Below, piece after piece: positions 1 to 8,030 of a DNA stretch of 64,000 nt. The notes below the pieces were generated by a model, which saw only the letters and a program-made list of their open reading frames with translations, was not told where the DNA came from and made no database searches. Every line of letters starts with the position of its first letter. Positions within the stretch are counted from its first letter, which is position 1. Source of the DNA: Microbacterium thalli (GTDB lineage Bacteria > Actinomycetota > Actinomycetes > Actinomycetales > Microbacteriaceae); the NCBI RefSeq assembly GCF_028737325.1, contig NZ_JAQZCH010000002.1, forward strand, positions 930,001 to 994,000. Reading direction: 5' to 3'. The position numbers were made by a program, and so were the translations under genes.

Positions 1-653
1 ATCCGGTTGGGCGGGGTCTTGGTCAGGATGAGCACGCTCAGCGCAGCGACCAGGCCCAGCACGGCAGCCGCGCCGTACGACGTCAGGATCGTCAGCGGCT
101 CGCCGACGGCCCAGCCGAACAGACCACCGGCGGCACTGAGCTGGACGGCACCGGCCTTCGGCTCGGGTCGGCCGCCGAAGACGTGGCAGAAGCCGGCGAT
201 CGACAGCACGAACAGGCCGAAGCCGATCCCGATGCGACCGTTGTCGTTGACCGAGGCCGGGTGACGGAAGAGCCAGCCGGCGAGGAAGAGCAGCAGCACC
301 GGCATGATGAACGCCTCACGGCCGATGAGGAACCCGACCGTGTAGGCGCTGACGAGCGTGCCCGCCTCGGTGCCGATGAGGAACCACTCGACCGCCGCGC
401 CTGCGATGGCGAGCAGCACGAGGAGGAAGGGCAGGCCGTCGCGGCGCTGATCCTTCTCGAGGGTCTCCGGCCCGAAGGCGCGGAACATCCCGCCCGTCGC
501 GTGCGCGAGGCCCATCCAGGCACGCGCGAGCACCGGCGGGTGCTCCGCCTCGTCGACGTACCGCTTGGGGGTGGGTTCGCTCTTGCGGGCGCGCGAGGTC
601 GGGGTCTTCGCCGGTGCGCGGCGTCCGGAGGGCGCGTTCGTGCTCCTGGCCAT
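1..653 (-). CDS. ftsK: DNA translocase FtsK, N-terminal part (cut by window edge)
   Basis: The visible 217 codons give a basic, Pro/Ser/Thr-rich cytoplasmic head (residues 1-70) and four or so hydrophobic segments (about 73-93, 100-129, 140-158 and 172-212). This is the usual membrane anchor of FtsK, the septal ATPase that pumps chromosome ends and dimers through the closing septum; the motor and gamma domains lie beyond base 1. It follows rnj by 49 bases on the same strand, the order dapA-rnj-ftsK common in actinobacteria. The start is uncertain: ATG at 653 has only GGAG three bases upstream, and in-frame starts exist at 674 (GTG) and 683 (ATG). The family call rests on the anchor and neighbours, since the ATPase is not in view. 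Confidence 0.85.
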   Translation of the reverse strand, partial: MARSTNAPSGRRAPAKTPTSRARKSEPTPKRYVDEAEHPPVLARAWMGLAHATGGMFRAFGPETLEKDQRRDGLPFLLVLLAIAGAAVEWFLIGTEAGTLVSAYTVGFLIGREAFIMPVLLLFLAGWLFRHPASVNDNGRIGIGFGLFVLSIAGFCHVFGGRPEPKAGAVQLSAAGGLFGWAVGEPLTILTSYGAAAVLGLVAALSVLILTKTPPNR

Positions 654-702
654 ACGCTCCACGGTACGCGGGGGTGACCCCATTCCCGCGGAACGACGCG
701 GG

Positions 703-2379
703 TCAGGCCTCGATGACGACCGGCACGATCATCGGCCGGCGCCGCAACGACTGGTTGACCCAGCGTCCGATGGTGCGGCGGACGACCTGGGACAGGGCGT
801 GGTTGTCGCGCGTGCCCGACTGCACGGCCTCGGCCAGCGCTGCCGCGATCTTCGGCTTGACGCCTTCGAACACCGAGTCGTCCTCGGCGACGCCGCGCGC
901 ATGGATGTCGGGGCCGCTGACGACCCGCCCGGTCTTGCCGTCGACGACGACGATGACCGAGATGAAGCCCTCCTCGCCCAGGATGCGACGATCCTTCAGG
1001 TCGGCGTCGGTGATCTCGCCGACGGTCGAGCCATCGACGTAGACGAACCCGATGTCGAGCTGACCGACGACCTCGGCGACCCCGTTCTTGAGGTCGACGA
1101 CGGTGCCGTTCTCGGCGAGGATCGTGCGCTCGGCAGGGATGCCTGTGTCCTGGGCCAGCTTGGCGTTGGCCATCAGGTGGCGGTACTCGCCGTGCACGGG
1201 CAGAACGTTGCGGGGGCGCAGGATGTTGTAGCAGTACAGCAGCTCACCGGCGGCGGCGTGGCCAGAGACGTGCACCTTCGCGTTGCCCTTGTGCACGACG
1301 TTCGCACCGAGCTTGGTGAGCCCGTCGATCACGCGGTAGATGGCGTTCTCGTTGCCCGGGATCTGGCTCGACGCGAGGATGACGGTGTCGCCCTCCCCCG
1401 GCTCGATCGCGTGCTCGAGGTTGGCCATGCGCGAGAGCACGGCCATGGGCTCGCCCTGCGAACCGGTCGACATGTAGACGATCCGGTCGTCCGGCAGGTC
1501 CTGGGCCTTCTTGTAGTCGATGAGCACGCCGTCGGGCACGTTCAGGTAGCCGAGGTTCTCGGCGATGGTCATGTTGCGCACCATGCTGCGGCCGAGGAAG
1601 GCGACGCGGCGACCGTTCGCGGCGGCGGCATCCACGACCTGCTGCACACGGTGGACGTGACTCGAGAAGCTCGCGACGATGACGCGGCGCGGCGACTTGC
1701 TGATGACCTGGTCGAGCACCGGCCCGATGCCGCGCTCGGTCGGGGTGAACCCCGGGACGTCGGCGTTGGTGGAGTCGACCAGGAACAGGTCGACGCCCTC
1801 CTCGCCCAGGCGCGAGAAGGCGCGGAGGTCGGTGATGCGCCCGTCGAGCGGCAGCTGGTCCATCTTGAAGTCACCGGTCGCCAGCACGAGGCCGGCGGGG
1901 GTGCGCACCGCGACGGCGAGCGCGTCGGGGATCGAGTGGTTCACCGCGATGAACTCGAGGTCGAACGGACCGACCTGTTCGCGCTGCCCCTCGGTCACCG
2001 TGAGGGTGAACGGACGGATGCGGTGCTCCTTGAGCTTCGCCTCGATGAGGGCGAGCGTGAGCCCCGACCCGATGAGGGGGATGTCGCGCTTGAGCTTGAG
2101 AAGGTAGGGGACGGCTCCGATGTGGTCCTCGTGGCCGTGCGTGAGCACGACGCCCACGATGTCGTCGAGGCGGTGACGGATCGGCTCGAAGTCGGGGAGG
2201 ATGAGGTCGACACCGGGCTGGTGCTCCTCGGGGAACAGCACACCGCAGTCGACGACGAGCAGCTTGCCGTCGTATTCGAAGACGGTCATGTTGCGACCGA
2301 CCTCGCCGAGGCCACCGAGCGGGTACACCCGCAGCGTCCCGGGTTCGAGAGCGGGCGGGCTGAAGACGTTCGTGGGCAT
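703..2379 (-). CDS. rnj: Ribonuclease J (metallo-beta-lactamase / beta-CASP)
   Basis: This 558-residue protein has the metallo-beta-lactamase signature HGHEDH at residues 81-86, followed by the beta-CASP region and a C-terminal domain, at the usual RNase J length. RNase J is a 5'-3' exo- and endoribonuclease in rRNA maturation and mRNA decay. I placed the start at ATG 2379 because GAGGAA lies eight bases upstream; an open frame runs 14 codons further but has no ribosome binding site. It is the middle gene of dapA-rnj-ftsK, 51 bases after dapA, an arrangement conserved in many actinobacteria. Nothing in the sequence looks damaged. Confidence 0.96.
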   Translation of the reverse strand: MPTNVFSPPALEPGTLRVYPLGGLGEVGRNMTVFEYDGKLLVVDCGVLFPEEHQPGVDLILPDFEPIRHRLDDIVGVVLTHGHEDHIGAVPYLLKLKRDIPLIGSGLTLALIEAKLKEHRIRPFTLTVTEGQREQVGPFDLEFIAVNHSIPDALAVAVRTPAGLVLATGDFKMDQLPLDGRITDLRAFSRLGEEGVDLFLVDSTNADVPGFTPTERGIGPVLDQVISKSPRRVIVASFSSHVHRVQQVVDAAAANGRRVAFLGRSMVRNMTIAENLGYLNVPDGVLIDYKKAQDLPDDRIVYMSTGSQGEPMAVLSRMANLEHAIEPGEGDTVILASSQIPGNENAIYRVIDGLTKLGANVVHKGNAKVHVSGHAAAGELLYCYNILRPRNVLPVHGEYRHLMANAKLAQDTGIPAERTILAENGTVVDLKNGVAEVVGQLDIGFVYVDGSTVGEITDADLKDRRILGEEGFISVIVVVDGKTGRVVSGPDIHARGVAEDDSVFEGVKPKIAAALAEAVQSGTRDNHALSQVVRRTIGRWVNQSLRRRPMIVPVVIEA

Positions 2380-2430
2380 TGGCACGCTTCCTCGGGATGC
2401 CCGCGTGTGCGGCATCCTCATCGTTGTCGT

Positions 2431-3408
2431 CTAGCGGGTCGTCCCGTGCACCTTGGGCAGCGCACCGCCGGCGGCGGCGTTTCGGTCGGGACGGAAGTTG
2501 GAGAAGTCGGCCCCGGGCACGCCCGAGACGAGGGCGAGCTCGTCCTCGATGATCGCGGCCTCCCACTCCTCCGGCCCCACGAGCGGCAGACGCACGCGCG
2601 GGCTGGAGATGCGGCCGAGGCCGTGGAGGATGTACTTCGCGCTCACGGTGCCGGGCACGTGCGTCATGACCGCACGGACGAGGGGCTCGAGGCTCTTGTG
2701 CGCGGCGGTCGCGGCGGCGAGATCGCCGCGGTTCACGGCATCCACGATCGTGCGATACGGCGTCGCGGTGATGTTCGCCGTGACACCGATCAGGCCGCTC
2801 GCCCCGATCGAGAGGTGGGGCAGGACGTTGGCGTCGTCGCCCGAGAAGTACATGAGGTCGGTCTGGTTCAGGACGCGGCTGACCTCGCTGAAGTCGCCCT
2901 TGGCGTCCTTGATGGCGAGGATGTTCGGGTGCTTCGCGAGACGCAGGATCGTCTCGTACTTGATCGGCACGCCGGTACGGCCCGGGATGTCGTACAGGAT
3001 GACGGGCAGGTCGGTCGCGTCCGCGACCAACCGGAAGTGCGTCAGGATGCCGGCCTGAGTGGGCTTGTTGTAGTACGGCGTGACGATCATGATGCCGTCG
3101 GCGCCGGCCTTCTCGCTGGCCTTGTACAGCTCGATCGCGTGCGCGGTCTCGTTCGACCCGCCGCCCGTGATGATCTTGGCGCGGCCGGCCGACACGGACT
3201 TGCCGACCTCGACGAGCCGCAGCTTCTCGGGGTCGGTCAGGGTGCTGGTCTCGCCCGTGGTGCCGGTCACGACGACGCCGTCCGCACCGGCGGTGATGAC
3301 GTCGTCTATGTGCTTCTCGACGGCGGGCCAGTCGACTTCACCGTCGGCGGTCATCGGAGTGACCAGCGCGACGAGGACCTGTCCGAAGGGATTGCCCGTG
3401 TGCGTCAT
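2431..3408 (-). CDS. dapA: 4-hydroxy-tetrahydrodipicolinate synthase
   Basis: DapA condenses pyruvate with aspartate semialdehyde, the first committed step to lysine and diaminopimelate for the cell wall. The 325-residue chain carries GTTGET (residues 49-54), the catalytic tyrosine in YDIPGRTG (139-146) and the Schiff-base lysine in AIKDAK (Lys167). The ATG at 3408 is preceded by TACCCT six bases upstream and no clear Shine-Dalgarno, so it is probably translated from a leaderless mRNA. It heads the dapA-rnj-ftsK unit and is divergent from the Nudix gene at 3467. Other steps of the same pathway, dapB (7202) and lysA (42746), are also in this window but in separate units. Confidence 0.96.
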   Translation of the reverse strand: MTHTGNPFGQVLVALVTPMTADGEVDWPAVEKHIDDVITAGADGVVVTGTTGETSTLTDPEKLRLVEVGKSVSAGRAKIITGGGSNETAHAIELYKASEKAGADGIMIVTPYYNKPTQAGILTHFRLVADATDLPVILYDIPGRTGVPIKYETILRLAKHPNILAIKDAKGDFSEVSRVLNQTDLMYFSGDDANVLPHLSIGASGLIGVTANITATPYRTIVDAVNRGDLAAATAAHKSLEPLVRAVMTHVPGTVSAKYILHGLGRISSPRVRLPLVGPEEWEAAIIEDELALVSGVPGADFSNFRPDRNAAAGGALPKVHGTTR

Positions 3409-3414
3409 GGTCTC

Positions 3415-3420
3415 AGGGTA
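3415..3420 (-). promoter_or_regulatory. -10 element of dapA, leaderless spacing
   Basis: TACCCT on the minus strand ends exactly six bases before the dapA ATG (3408), so transcription should begin at or next to the start codon. No convincing -35 hexamer is visible. The divergent -10 for the Nudix gene lies about 35 bases away, giving a compact back-to-back promoter pair. Confidence 0.65.
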
Positions 3421-3454
3421 TCGGTTCCGCCTCGGCGCCGTGTCGTCTCCGACG

Positions 3455-3460
3455 TAGGGT
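3455..3460 (+). promoter_or_regulatory. -10 element of the Nudix gene, leaderless spacing
   Basis: TAGGGT is followed by six bases (GGCGCC) and then ATG at 3467. There is no ribosome binding site, which fits a leaderless transcript starting at the A of the start codon. Confidence 0.65.
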
Positions 3461-3466
3461 GGCGCC

Positions 3467-4006
3467 ATGGCGTGGACGACCCGAAGCACCCGCGCGGTGT
3501 ACGACAACCCGTGGATCTCGGTGCGCGAGGACGAGGTCACCGGACCGGCGGGCGACGGCATCTACGGGGTCGTCGAGATGCGGCATCCGGCCGTGTTCGT
3601 CGTCGCGCTCGATGATGCCGACCGCATCTGCTTCGTCGAGGTCGACCGCTACACGACGGGCCGCTCGATCGAGGTGCCCGCCGGCGGCAGCGACGGCGAG
3701 GAGGCCCTCGTCGCGGCGCGGCGCGAGCTGCGCGAAGAGACGGGACTCGTCGCGCAGACGTGGGAGCACATCGGCACGATGAATGCCTTGAACGGCATCG
3801 CCGTCGCACCGGAGCACGTCTTCCTCGCGCGGGGGCTCTCCCCCGCCGAGGACGCCTCTGATTCGCAGGGCGAAGAGGGGATCGAACGGGTGCTCTGGAT
3901 GCCGTTCGCCGAAGCTCTGCGCCAGGTCGCCGCCGGCGAGATCACCGACGGTGAGACCGTCGCGGCCCTCGCCTACGCAGGCATCCGCCTCGGCCGGTTC
4001 GCTTGA
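3467..4006 (+). CDS. Nudix hydrolase (ADP-ribose pyrophosphatase-like)
   Basis: The 179-residue protein has the layout of ADP-ribose-type Nudix enzymes, with a conserved V-E-V-P-A-G stretch before the Nudix helix and RELREETGL at its core (near residues 87-95). Such enzymes cleave nucleoside diphosphates linked to another moiety. The Nudix box is one residue shorter than the usual G-x5-E-x7-REUxEExGU: between the glycine and the first glutamate I count four residues, not five, although REUxEE itself is intact. It is divergent from dapA, looks leaderless, and faces thyX, which ends 28 bases downstream on the other strand. The substrate cannot be told from sequence. Confidence 0.88.
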   Translation: MAWTTRSTRAVYDNPWISVREDEVTGPAGDGIYGVVEMRHPAVFVVALDDADRICFVEVDRYTTGRSIEVPAGGSDGEEALVAARRELREETGLVAQTWEHIGTMNALNGIAVAPEHVFLARGLSPAEDASDSQGEEGIERVLWMPFAEALRQVAAGEITDGETVAALAYAGIRLGRFA

Positions 4007-4033
4007 TCGAGACGCCGGCCGGGCGCGACGTCG

Positions 4034-4786
4034 TCAGGGGGCGACGCGGCCGTTCGCGTTGAACGCCGCGTGAGTGAGCGGCATGAGCTCGCGCCAGGCC
4101 GTCTCCATCTTCTCGGCGCACATCTCGATCTCGCGCTGCGGGAACGAGGGGAAGTGCGTGCCCTCGACCTTGGTGCGCAGTGAGAGGAAGTTCATCAGCG
4201 CGCGGGCGTTCATCGTGACGTACATCGACGAGTAGATGTTCAGCGGCAGAACGATCCGCGCGACCTCGCGGGCGACGCCCGCCGCGAGCATCCGCTGGTA
4301 GGCGTCGTACGCCTGGGTGGATGCCGCGCGGGTGCTCTCGTCGACGAGCGCGAACTGCTCGTCGGTGCCGGGCAGGAACTCGTAGGCGCCGGGCTTGCCC
4401 ACCTGGTTCAGGTTGCGCTCCCGGGCGGGGACGTAGAACACCGGACGCAGCTCGCGGTAGCGGCCCGACTCCTCGTTGTACGAGGCCATGCGGTGTCGCA
4501 TGAATTCGCGGAACACGAAGATCGGCGCCTGCACGTAGAAGGTCATCGAGTTGTGCTCGAACGGCGACCCGTGGCGGTCGCGCATGAGGTAGTTGATCAG
4601 CCCGCGGTCACGGCTCGATGCCTCGGTGCCCGCTGCCGCCGCATCGAGCGTCTGCTCGCCCTGCGTCGAGACGCGGGCCGCGAACAAGACGTCGGCGTCG
4701 GCGGCGCTGGAGCGGATCAGTTCGACCGTCACATCACTGCGGAACTCGATCTCGGGCGTGGTCGGGGTCTGCTCGGCGTCGCTCAC
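4034..4786 (-). CDS. thyX: FAD-dependent thymidylate synthase ThyX
   Basis: ThyX makes dTMP from dUMP using FAD, NADPH and methylene-tetrahydrofolate. The 250-residue protein carries the diagnostic RHR-x7-S motif as RHRMASYNEES (residues 97-107), and the length is normal. The GTG start at 4786 sits six bases after TAATCT, with no ribosome binding site, so it is likely leaderless. It is a single-gene unit between the convergent Nudix gene and the divergent thioredoxin-like gene. In other actinobacteria thyX often lies near dapA and dapB, as it does here. Confidence 0.96.
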   Translation of the reverse strand: MSDAEQTPTTPEIEFRSDVTVELIRSSAADADVLFAARVSTQGEQTLDAAAAGTEASSRDRGLINYLMRDRHGSPFEHNSMTFYVQAPIFVFREFMRHRMASYNEESGRYRELRPVFYVPARERNLNQVGKPGAYEFLPGTDEQFALVDESTRAASTQAYDAYQRMLAAGVAREVARIVLPLNIYSSMYVTMNARALMNFLSLRTKVEGTHFPSFPQREIEMCAEKMETAWRELMPLTHAAFNANGRVAP

Positions 4787-4792
4787 GGCTTC

Positions 4793-4798
4793 AGATTA
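4793..4798 (-). promoter_or_regulatory. -10 element of thyX, leaderless spacing
   Basis: TAATCT on the minus strand stands six bases before the GTG start of thyX (4786). I see no -35 match. Confidence 0.62.
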
Positions 4799-4851
4799 CC
4801 TCGGGCAGGCGCGAGCGCCGGGCCGTCGGGATGGGTCTAACCTGGGGTCTT

Positions 4852-5295
4852 GTGGAACTCCTGGCGGTGGCCGTCGTCTTGGCCGTGCTGTTAGCGGTAA
4901 CAGGCGCGATCGGCCTCGCGCTGCGATGGCGCGCCTCGCGCCCCTACCCCGCGCCACGGTTCGACGTCGTCGATCCCCGCCGACTCGGCGCGCAGCCTGA
5001 TGCGCTCGGCCGCACCGCAACGTTGCTGCAGTTCAGCACCGAGACGTGCCACCGCTGCCCCGGCGCCCACCGGACCCTCGCGGCGGTCGCGGATGCCTGC
5101 GACGACGTCGTGCACCTCGACATCGACGTGACCGACCGCCCCGACATCGCCCGGCGCTTTCAGATCGCGCAGACCCCGACGACGCTCGTCCTCGACGGGC
5201 GCGGCGTGGTCCGCACGCGCTTCGGCGGCGCGCCGCGCCGGGATGTCGTACAGCTCGAGATCCTCCGACTGCGCTCCGAGACGGCCGCAGTCTGA
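4852..5295 (+). CDS. Membrane-anchored thioredoxin-like protein
   Basis: The 147-residue product begins with one strong transmembrane helix (about residues 2-24), then a thioredoxin-like fold whose CxxC is C-H-R-C in TETCHRCP; the cis-proline region reads QTPTT. It probably handles thiol-disulfide exchange or monitors peroxide at the membrane; partner unknown. I chose GTG 4852 because TAACCT lies eight bases upstream and the protein then starts directly with the helix. An in-frame ATG at 4831 would add seven residues. It is followed by an OsmC-type peroxidase on the same strand after 100 bases, with a promoter between, so they may share a redox role but are not clearly one operon. Confidence 0.78.
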   Translation: MELLAVAVVLAVLLAVTGAIGLALRWRASRPYPAPRFDVVDPRRLGAQPDALGRTATLLQFSTETCHRCPGAHRTLAAVADACDDVVHLDIDVTDRPDIARRFQIAQTPTTLVLDGRGVVRTRFGGAPRRDVVQLEILRLRSETAAV

Positions 5296-5346
5296 CCCCT
5301 GCGGTCTCCACGCTGTCAAGGCGTTCCGGTCCACGACGACGCGATC

Positions 5347-5352
5347 TAGGCT
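5347..5352 (+). promoter_or_regulatory. Promoter of the OsmC gene (-35 TTCCGG, -10 TAGGCT)
   Basis: TAGGCT lies 17 bases after TTCCGG (5324-5329) and 43 bases before the osmC ATG. The mRNA would have a leader of about 35 bases containing GAGGAGGAG, so this gene is translated conventionally. Confidence 0.5.
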
Positions 5353-5395
5353 CATCGGCGAGCGCACACCGCGCCGTCCCGCGAGGAGGAGAGTC

Positions 5396-5821
5396 ATGAG
5401 CGTCACGAGCGAAGCAACCACCAGCTGGAAGGGCAGTCTCGCCGAGGGATCCGGGCAGATCGCCCTGGAGAGCTCCAACCAGGGCCCGTTCGAGGTCAAC
5501 TGGAAGGCCCGCAGCGAGGGGTCGAGCGCCGTCACCACGCCGGAAGAGCTGATCGCTGCCGCGCACTCGTCCTGCTTCTCGATGGCGCTGTCGCACGCGC
5601 TCACCGAGAACGGAACCCCGCCGGAGTCGGTCGAGACCACCGCATCGGTGACGTTCATCCCGGGCACCGGCATCACGGGCTCCCACCTGAACGTCAACGC
5701 CGTGGTTCCGGGCCTGTCAGCCGAGGACTTCGACCGCCTCGCCCAGGAGGCCAAGAGCGGCTGCCCCGTCTCGGCAGCACTCGCGGGCATCGAGATCACC
5801 CTCGAGGCGACGCTTGGCTGA
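5396..5821 (+). CDS. OsmC/Ohr family peroxiredoxin
   Basis: This 141-residue protein has the OsmC fold signatures: a reactive cysteine in SSCFSMAL and a second cysteine in SGCPVS near the C-terminus. These are the two thiols OsmC/Ohr proteins use to reduce organic hydroperoxides with lipoylated or small-thiol donors. GAGGAGGAGAG before the ATG makes the start clear. The last codons overlap the TTG start of the next gene by eight bases, so the two are co-transcribed. A second, more distant OsmC-type protein is encoded at 14898-15377. Confidence 0.9.
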   Translation: MSVTSEATTSWKGSLAEGSGQIALESSNQGPFEVNWKARSEGSSAVTTPEELIAAAHSSCFSMALSHALTENGTPPESVETTASVTFIPGTGITGSHLNVNAVVPGLSAEDFDRLAQEAKSGCPVSAALAGIEITLEATLG

Positions 5822-6728
5822 CGCAGCCGCACCCGGACGAGTCGTCGTCGCGGGCGCGTCCGGCCTGATCGGACGTGCCCTGGTCGACAGCCTGCGTGCG
5901 GACGGCATCGCCGTCACGCGACTCGTGCGCCGCCCGGCCGCCGCGCCCGATGAGGTGCAATGGTCCCCCGGCGAGCGCCCCCTCGACCCCGACGTGCTCG
6001 CGGGAGCCCGCGCCGTCGTCGGCCTGAACGGCGCGAGCATCGGCCGTTTCCCGTGGACGCGTTCGTACAAGCACGAGCTGGTGTGGTCGCGGCTGCTGCC
6101 CACCGAGACGCTCGCCCGCGCCATCCGCGCACTCGGCTCCGACGCCCCCGCCTTCCTGTCGTCGTCGGCCGTCGGGTACTACCCCTCACGTCCGGGCGTC
6201 CGGATGACCGAGACCGCCCCGCGCGGCGACACCTTCCTGGCCGATCTGTGCGGCGAATGGGAGACCGCGGCGCTCACCGCTCGGGATCACGCCCGGGTCA
6301 TGCTGCTGCGCACCGCACCGGTGGTGCATCCCGAGGCGGTCCTCAAACCACTCATCCTGCTGACCCGGGCGGGCCTGGCCGGTCCGATCGGACGCGGCAC
6401 GCAGGTCTGGCCCTGGATCTCTCTCGTCGACGAGGTCGCCGCCATCCGTCACCTCATCGAGACGGATGTCGCGGGGCCGGTGAACCTCACCGGGCCGACG
6501 CGCGCCACGGCCAACGATGTCGGGTTCAGCCTCGCCCTGCGGATGAACCGGCCCTACCTCGTGCGCGCCCCCGAGTGGGGCCTGCGCCTCGTCCTCGGCC
6601 GCGATGCGACGGACGCGCTGCTGACGAACGACACGGACGTGGCACCGGCCGTCCTCGAGCGGTCGGGGTTCTCGTTCACCCACACCCGCGTGCAGGACGC
6701 GATCGCGGCGGTCGTCCCGCCGCGGTGA
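5814..6728 (+). CDS. TIGR01777 family epimerase (YfcH/SulA-like SDR)
   Basis: The 304-residue protein starts with a Rossmann dinucleotide loop GASGLIG and continues with the family features NGASIG, a serine-rich SSSAVGYY and a C-terminal DUF1731-like tail (MNRPYLVRAPEWGLRL). It belongs to extended short-chain dehydrogenases of unknown substrate. The likely start is TTG 5814, eight bases inside the OsmC gene, with GAGG six bases before it; no later in-frame start leaves the Rossmann strand complete. It ends 27 bases before a convergent gene. The physiological reaction is not known for this family. Confidence 0.87.
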   Translation: MADAAAPGRVVVAGASGLIGRALVDSLRADGIAVTRLVRRPAAAPDEVQWSPGERPLDPDVLAGARAVVGLNGASIGRFPWTRSYKHELVWSRLLPTETLARAIRALGSDAPAFLSSSAVGYYPSRPGVRMTETAPRGDTFLADLCGEWETAALTARDHARVMLLRTAPVVHPEAVLKPLILLTRAGLAGPIGRGTQVWPWISLVDEVAAIRHLIETDVAGPVNLTGPTRATANDVGFSLALRMNRPYLVRAPEWGLRLVLGRDATDALLTNDTDVAPAVLERSGFSFTHTRVQDAIAAVVPPR

Positions 6729-6755
6729 CGGCGGGACTCGGTCAGCGGGACGCGG

Positions 6756-7205
6756 TCAGGCGCGTCGCTCGGCGCGTTCGAGCCCGATCGCGGTGCGGAC
6801 GGCCTGGCGGGCGCGTCGTCGATCGCCGGCGCCGTCGTACGCGAGGCCCAATCGGAACCAGGCACGCCAGTCCTCGGGCGCCTGCTCGACGGCGTCGCGG
6901 TAGCGCGGGAAGAGCGCGTCCGCCTCGGCACGGTCAGGGCGCCCGCTGGGAGCCAGGTCGATCTGTTCGCTCGGAAGGTCGGCCTCGGCCTCGAGCCGCT
7001 TCGCGAGACGCGACGCGCCTACCCCGAAGCTGAGCTCGCGCCACAGCGCCCAGGTCGCGATGGCCGGGAGCACCACGAGCGCGGCCCCCATCGTGACGCC
7101 GACGGGGTCGCCCGAGGTCAGCAGCAGCACGGCGCGCTGCGCGATCAGGACGATGTACAGCGCCAGCAGCACCGACATCACGACGGCGAGGATGCGCGCG
7201 CTCAT
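6756..7205 (-). CDS. Small membrane protein with a TPR-like C-terminus
   Basis: The 149-residue product has two hydrophobic helices (about residues 5-28 and 36-56) followed by a cytoplasmic part in which DWRAWFRLGLAYDGAGDR and the following helix resemble a tetratricopeptide repeat. I do not recognise a named family. Its ATG overlaps the dapB stop by four bases (ATGA), so it is translationally coupled to dapB. The role is unknown; TPR units usually mediate protein contacts. Confidence 0.8.
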   Translation of the reverse strand: MSARILAVVMSVLLALYIVLIAQRAVLLLTSGDPVGVTMGAALVVLPAIATWALWRELSFGVGASRLAKRLEAEADLPSEQIDLAPSGRPDRAEADALFPRYRDAVEQAPEDWRAWFRLGLAYDGAGDRRRARQAVRTAIGLERAERRA

Positions 7206-8017
7206 GCGCCGGTGACGCGCGCGACCTGGCCGGTGACGTCGTTCTCGTCCGTACCGCCGATCTCGGCGACGGGAACGGTGCGGCTGATGCCGATGTCGAT
7301 GAAGCTGTCGAGCCCGACGACGATGCCGTGCGCCTCCCGCGCGGCATCGAGCGCGATGCGGATGCCGGGCTCGTAGGCCCGGGCCGGCTCGATGGTGTCG
7401 TGGACGATCGACAGCGACTCGCCGGGACCCGACAGGATCGTCTCCTGCCGCGCGATGACGCCCGGGCGGCGCAGCGAGTGGATCGGCACGCTCGCGACCT
7501 TCTGACCGCGGGCACGCTGATCGGCGTGGGGCGATTCGACGGGGCCCACATCGGCGCGCGCGGCGGCGATCAGCTCAGCGGTCCGCACGGCCGTGCCGCT
7601 CGGCGAGTCCACCTTCGTGTCGCGGTGCGCCTCGATGATCTCGATCGAGGGGAAGAACGACGCCGACGCGGCCGCGATGGCGCTGCCCACGACGGAGCCC
7701 AGCGAAAAGTTCGGGATGAAGACGACGCCGGTGCCGGTGGCATCCACCAGCGGACGCACCTGCGCGATGCGTTCCTCGGACCAGCCCGAGGTGCCCACGA
7801 GCACGTTGATGCCGCGCTCGATCGCCGCCCGGACGACGTCGACCGAGACGGCGGGCGTGGACGCGTCCACGACGAGGTCGGCGCCGTCGAGCTCATCGAG
7901 CCCGCTGCGGCTCGTCAGCACAGCGGTGACTTCGAAGCCGTCGGAGCGGTCGATCACATCGCGGATGATGCCGCCGAGCTTTCCGGTTCCGCCCACCAGG
8001 GCCACGCGCGTGGTCAT
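7202..8017 (-). CDS. dapB: 4-hydroxy-tetrahydrodipicolinate reductase
   Basis: DapB reduces the DapA product with NAD(P)H in the lysine/diaminopimelate pathway. The 271-residue chain has the nucleotide-binding start VALVGGTGKLGG, and the catalytic region reads EAHRDTK followed by VDSPSGTA. In Escherichia coli DapB this region is EAHHRHK, so the first (catalytic) histidine and the lysine are kept while the second histidine is arginine here. TAGGCT lies seven bases before the ATG, so a nearly leaderless mRNA can start inside the end of the upstream TauE-like gene. The following membrane protein overlaps it by four bases. Confidence 0.95.
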   Translation of the reverse strand: MTTRVALVGGTGKLGGIIRDVIDRSDGFEVTAVLTSRSGLDELDGADLVVDASTPAVSVDVVRAAIERGINVLVGTSGWSEERIAQVRPLVDATGTGVVFIPNFSLGSVVGSAIAAASASFFPSIEIIEAHRDTKVDSPSGTAVRTAELIAAARADVGPVESPHADQRARGQKVASVPIHSLRRPGVIARQETILSGPGESLSIVHDTIEPARAYEPGIRIALDAAREAHGIVVGLDSFIDIGISRTVPVAEIGGTDENDVTGQVARVTGA

Positions 8018-8024
8018 GGCTCTC

Positions 8025-8030
8025 AGCCTA
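8025..8030 (-). promoter_or_regulatory. -10 element of dapB, near-leaderless
   Basis: TAGGCT on the minus strand ends seven bases before the dapB ATG and overlaps the stop codon of the upstream transporter gene, so dapB can be transcribed on its own. Confidence 0.55.

Noticed and set aside
565..3615. A very long open frame on the plus strand across rnj and dapA
   Set aside because: It is an antisense shadow: GC-rich codon structure of the real minus-strand genes leaves the complementary frame open. Its product is a repetitive Arg/Asp/Val mixture with no domain, and no start signal was found.
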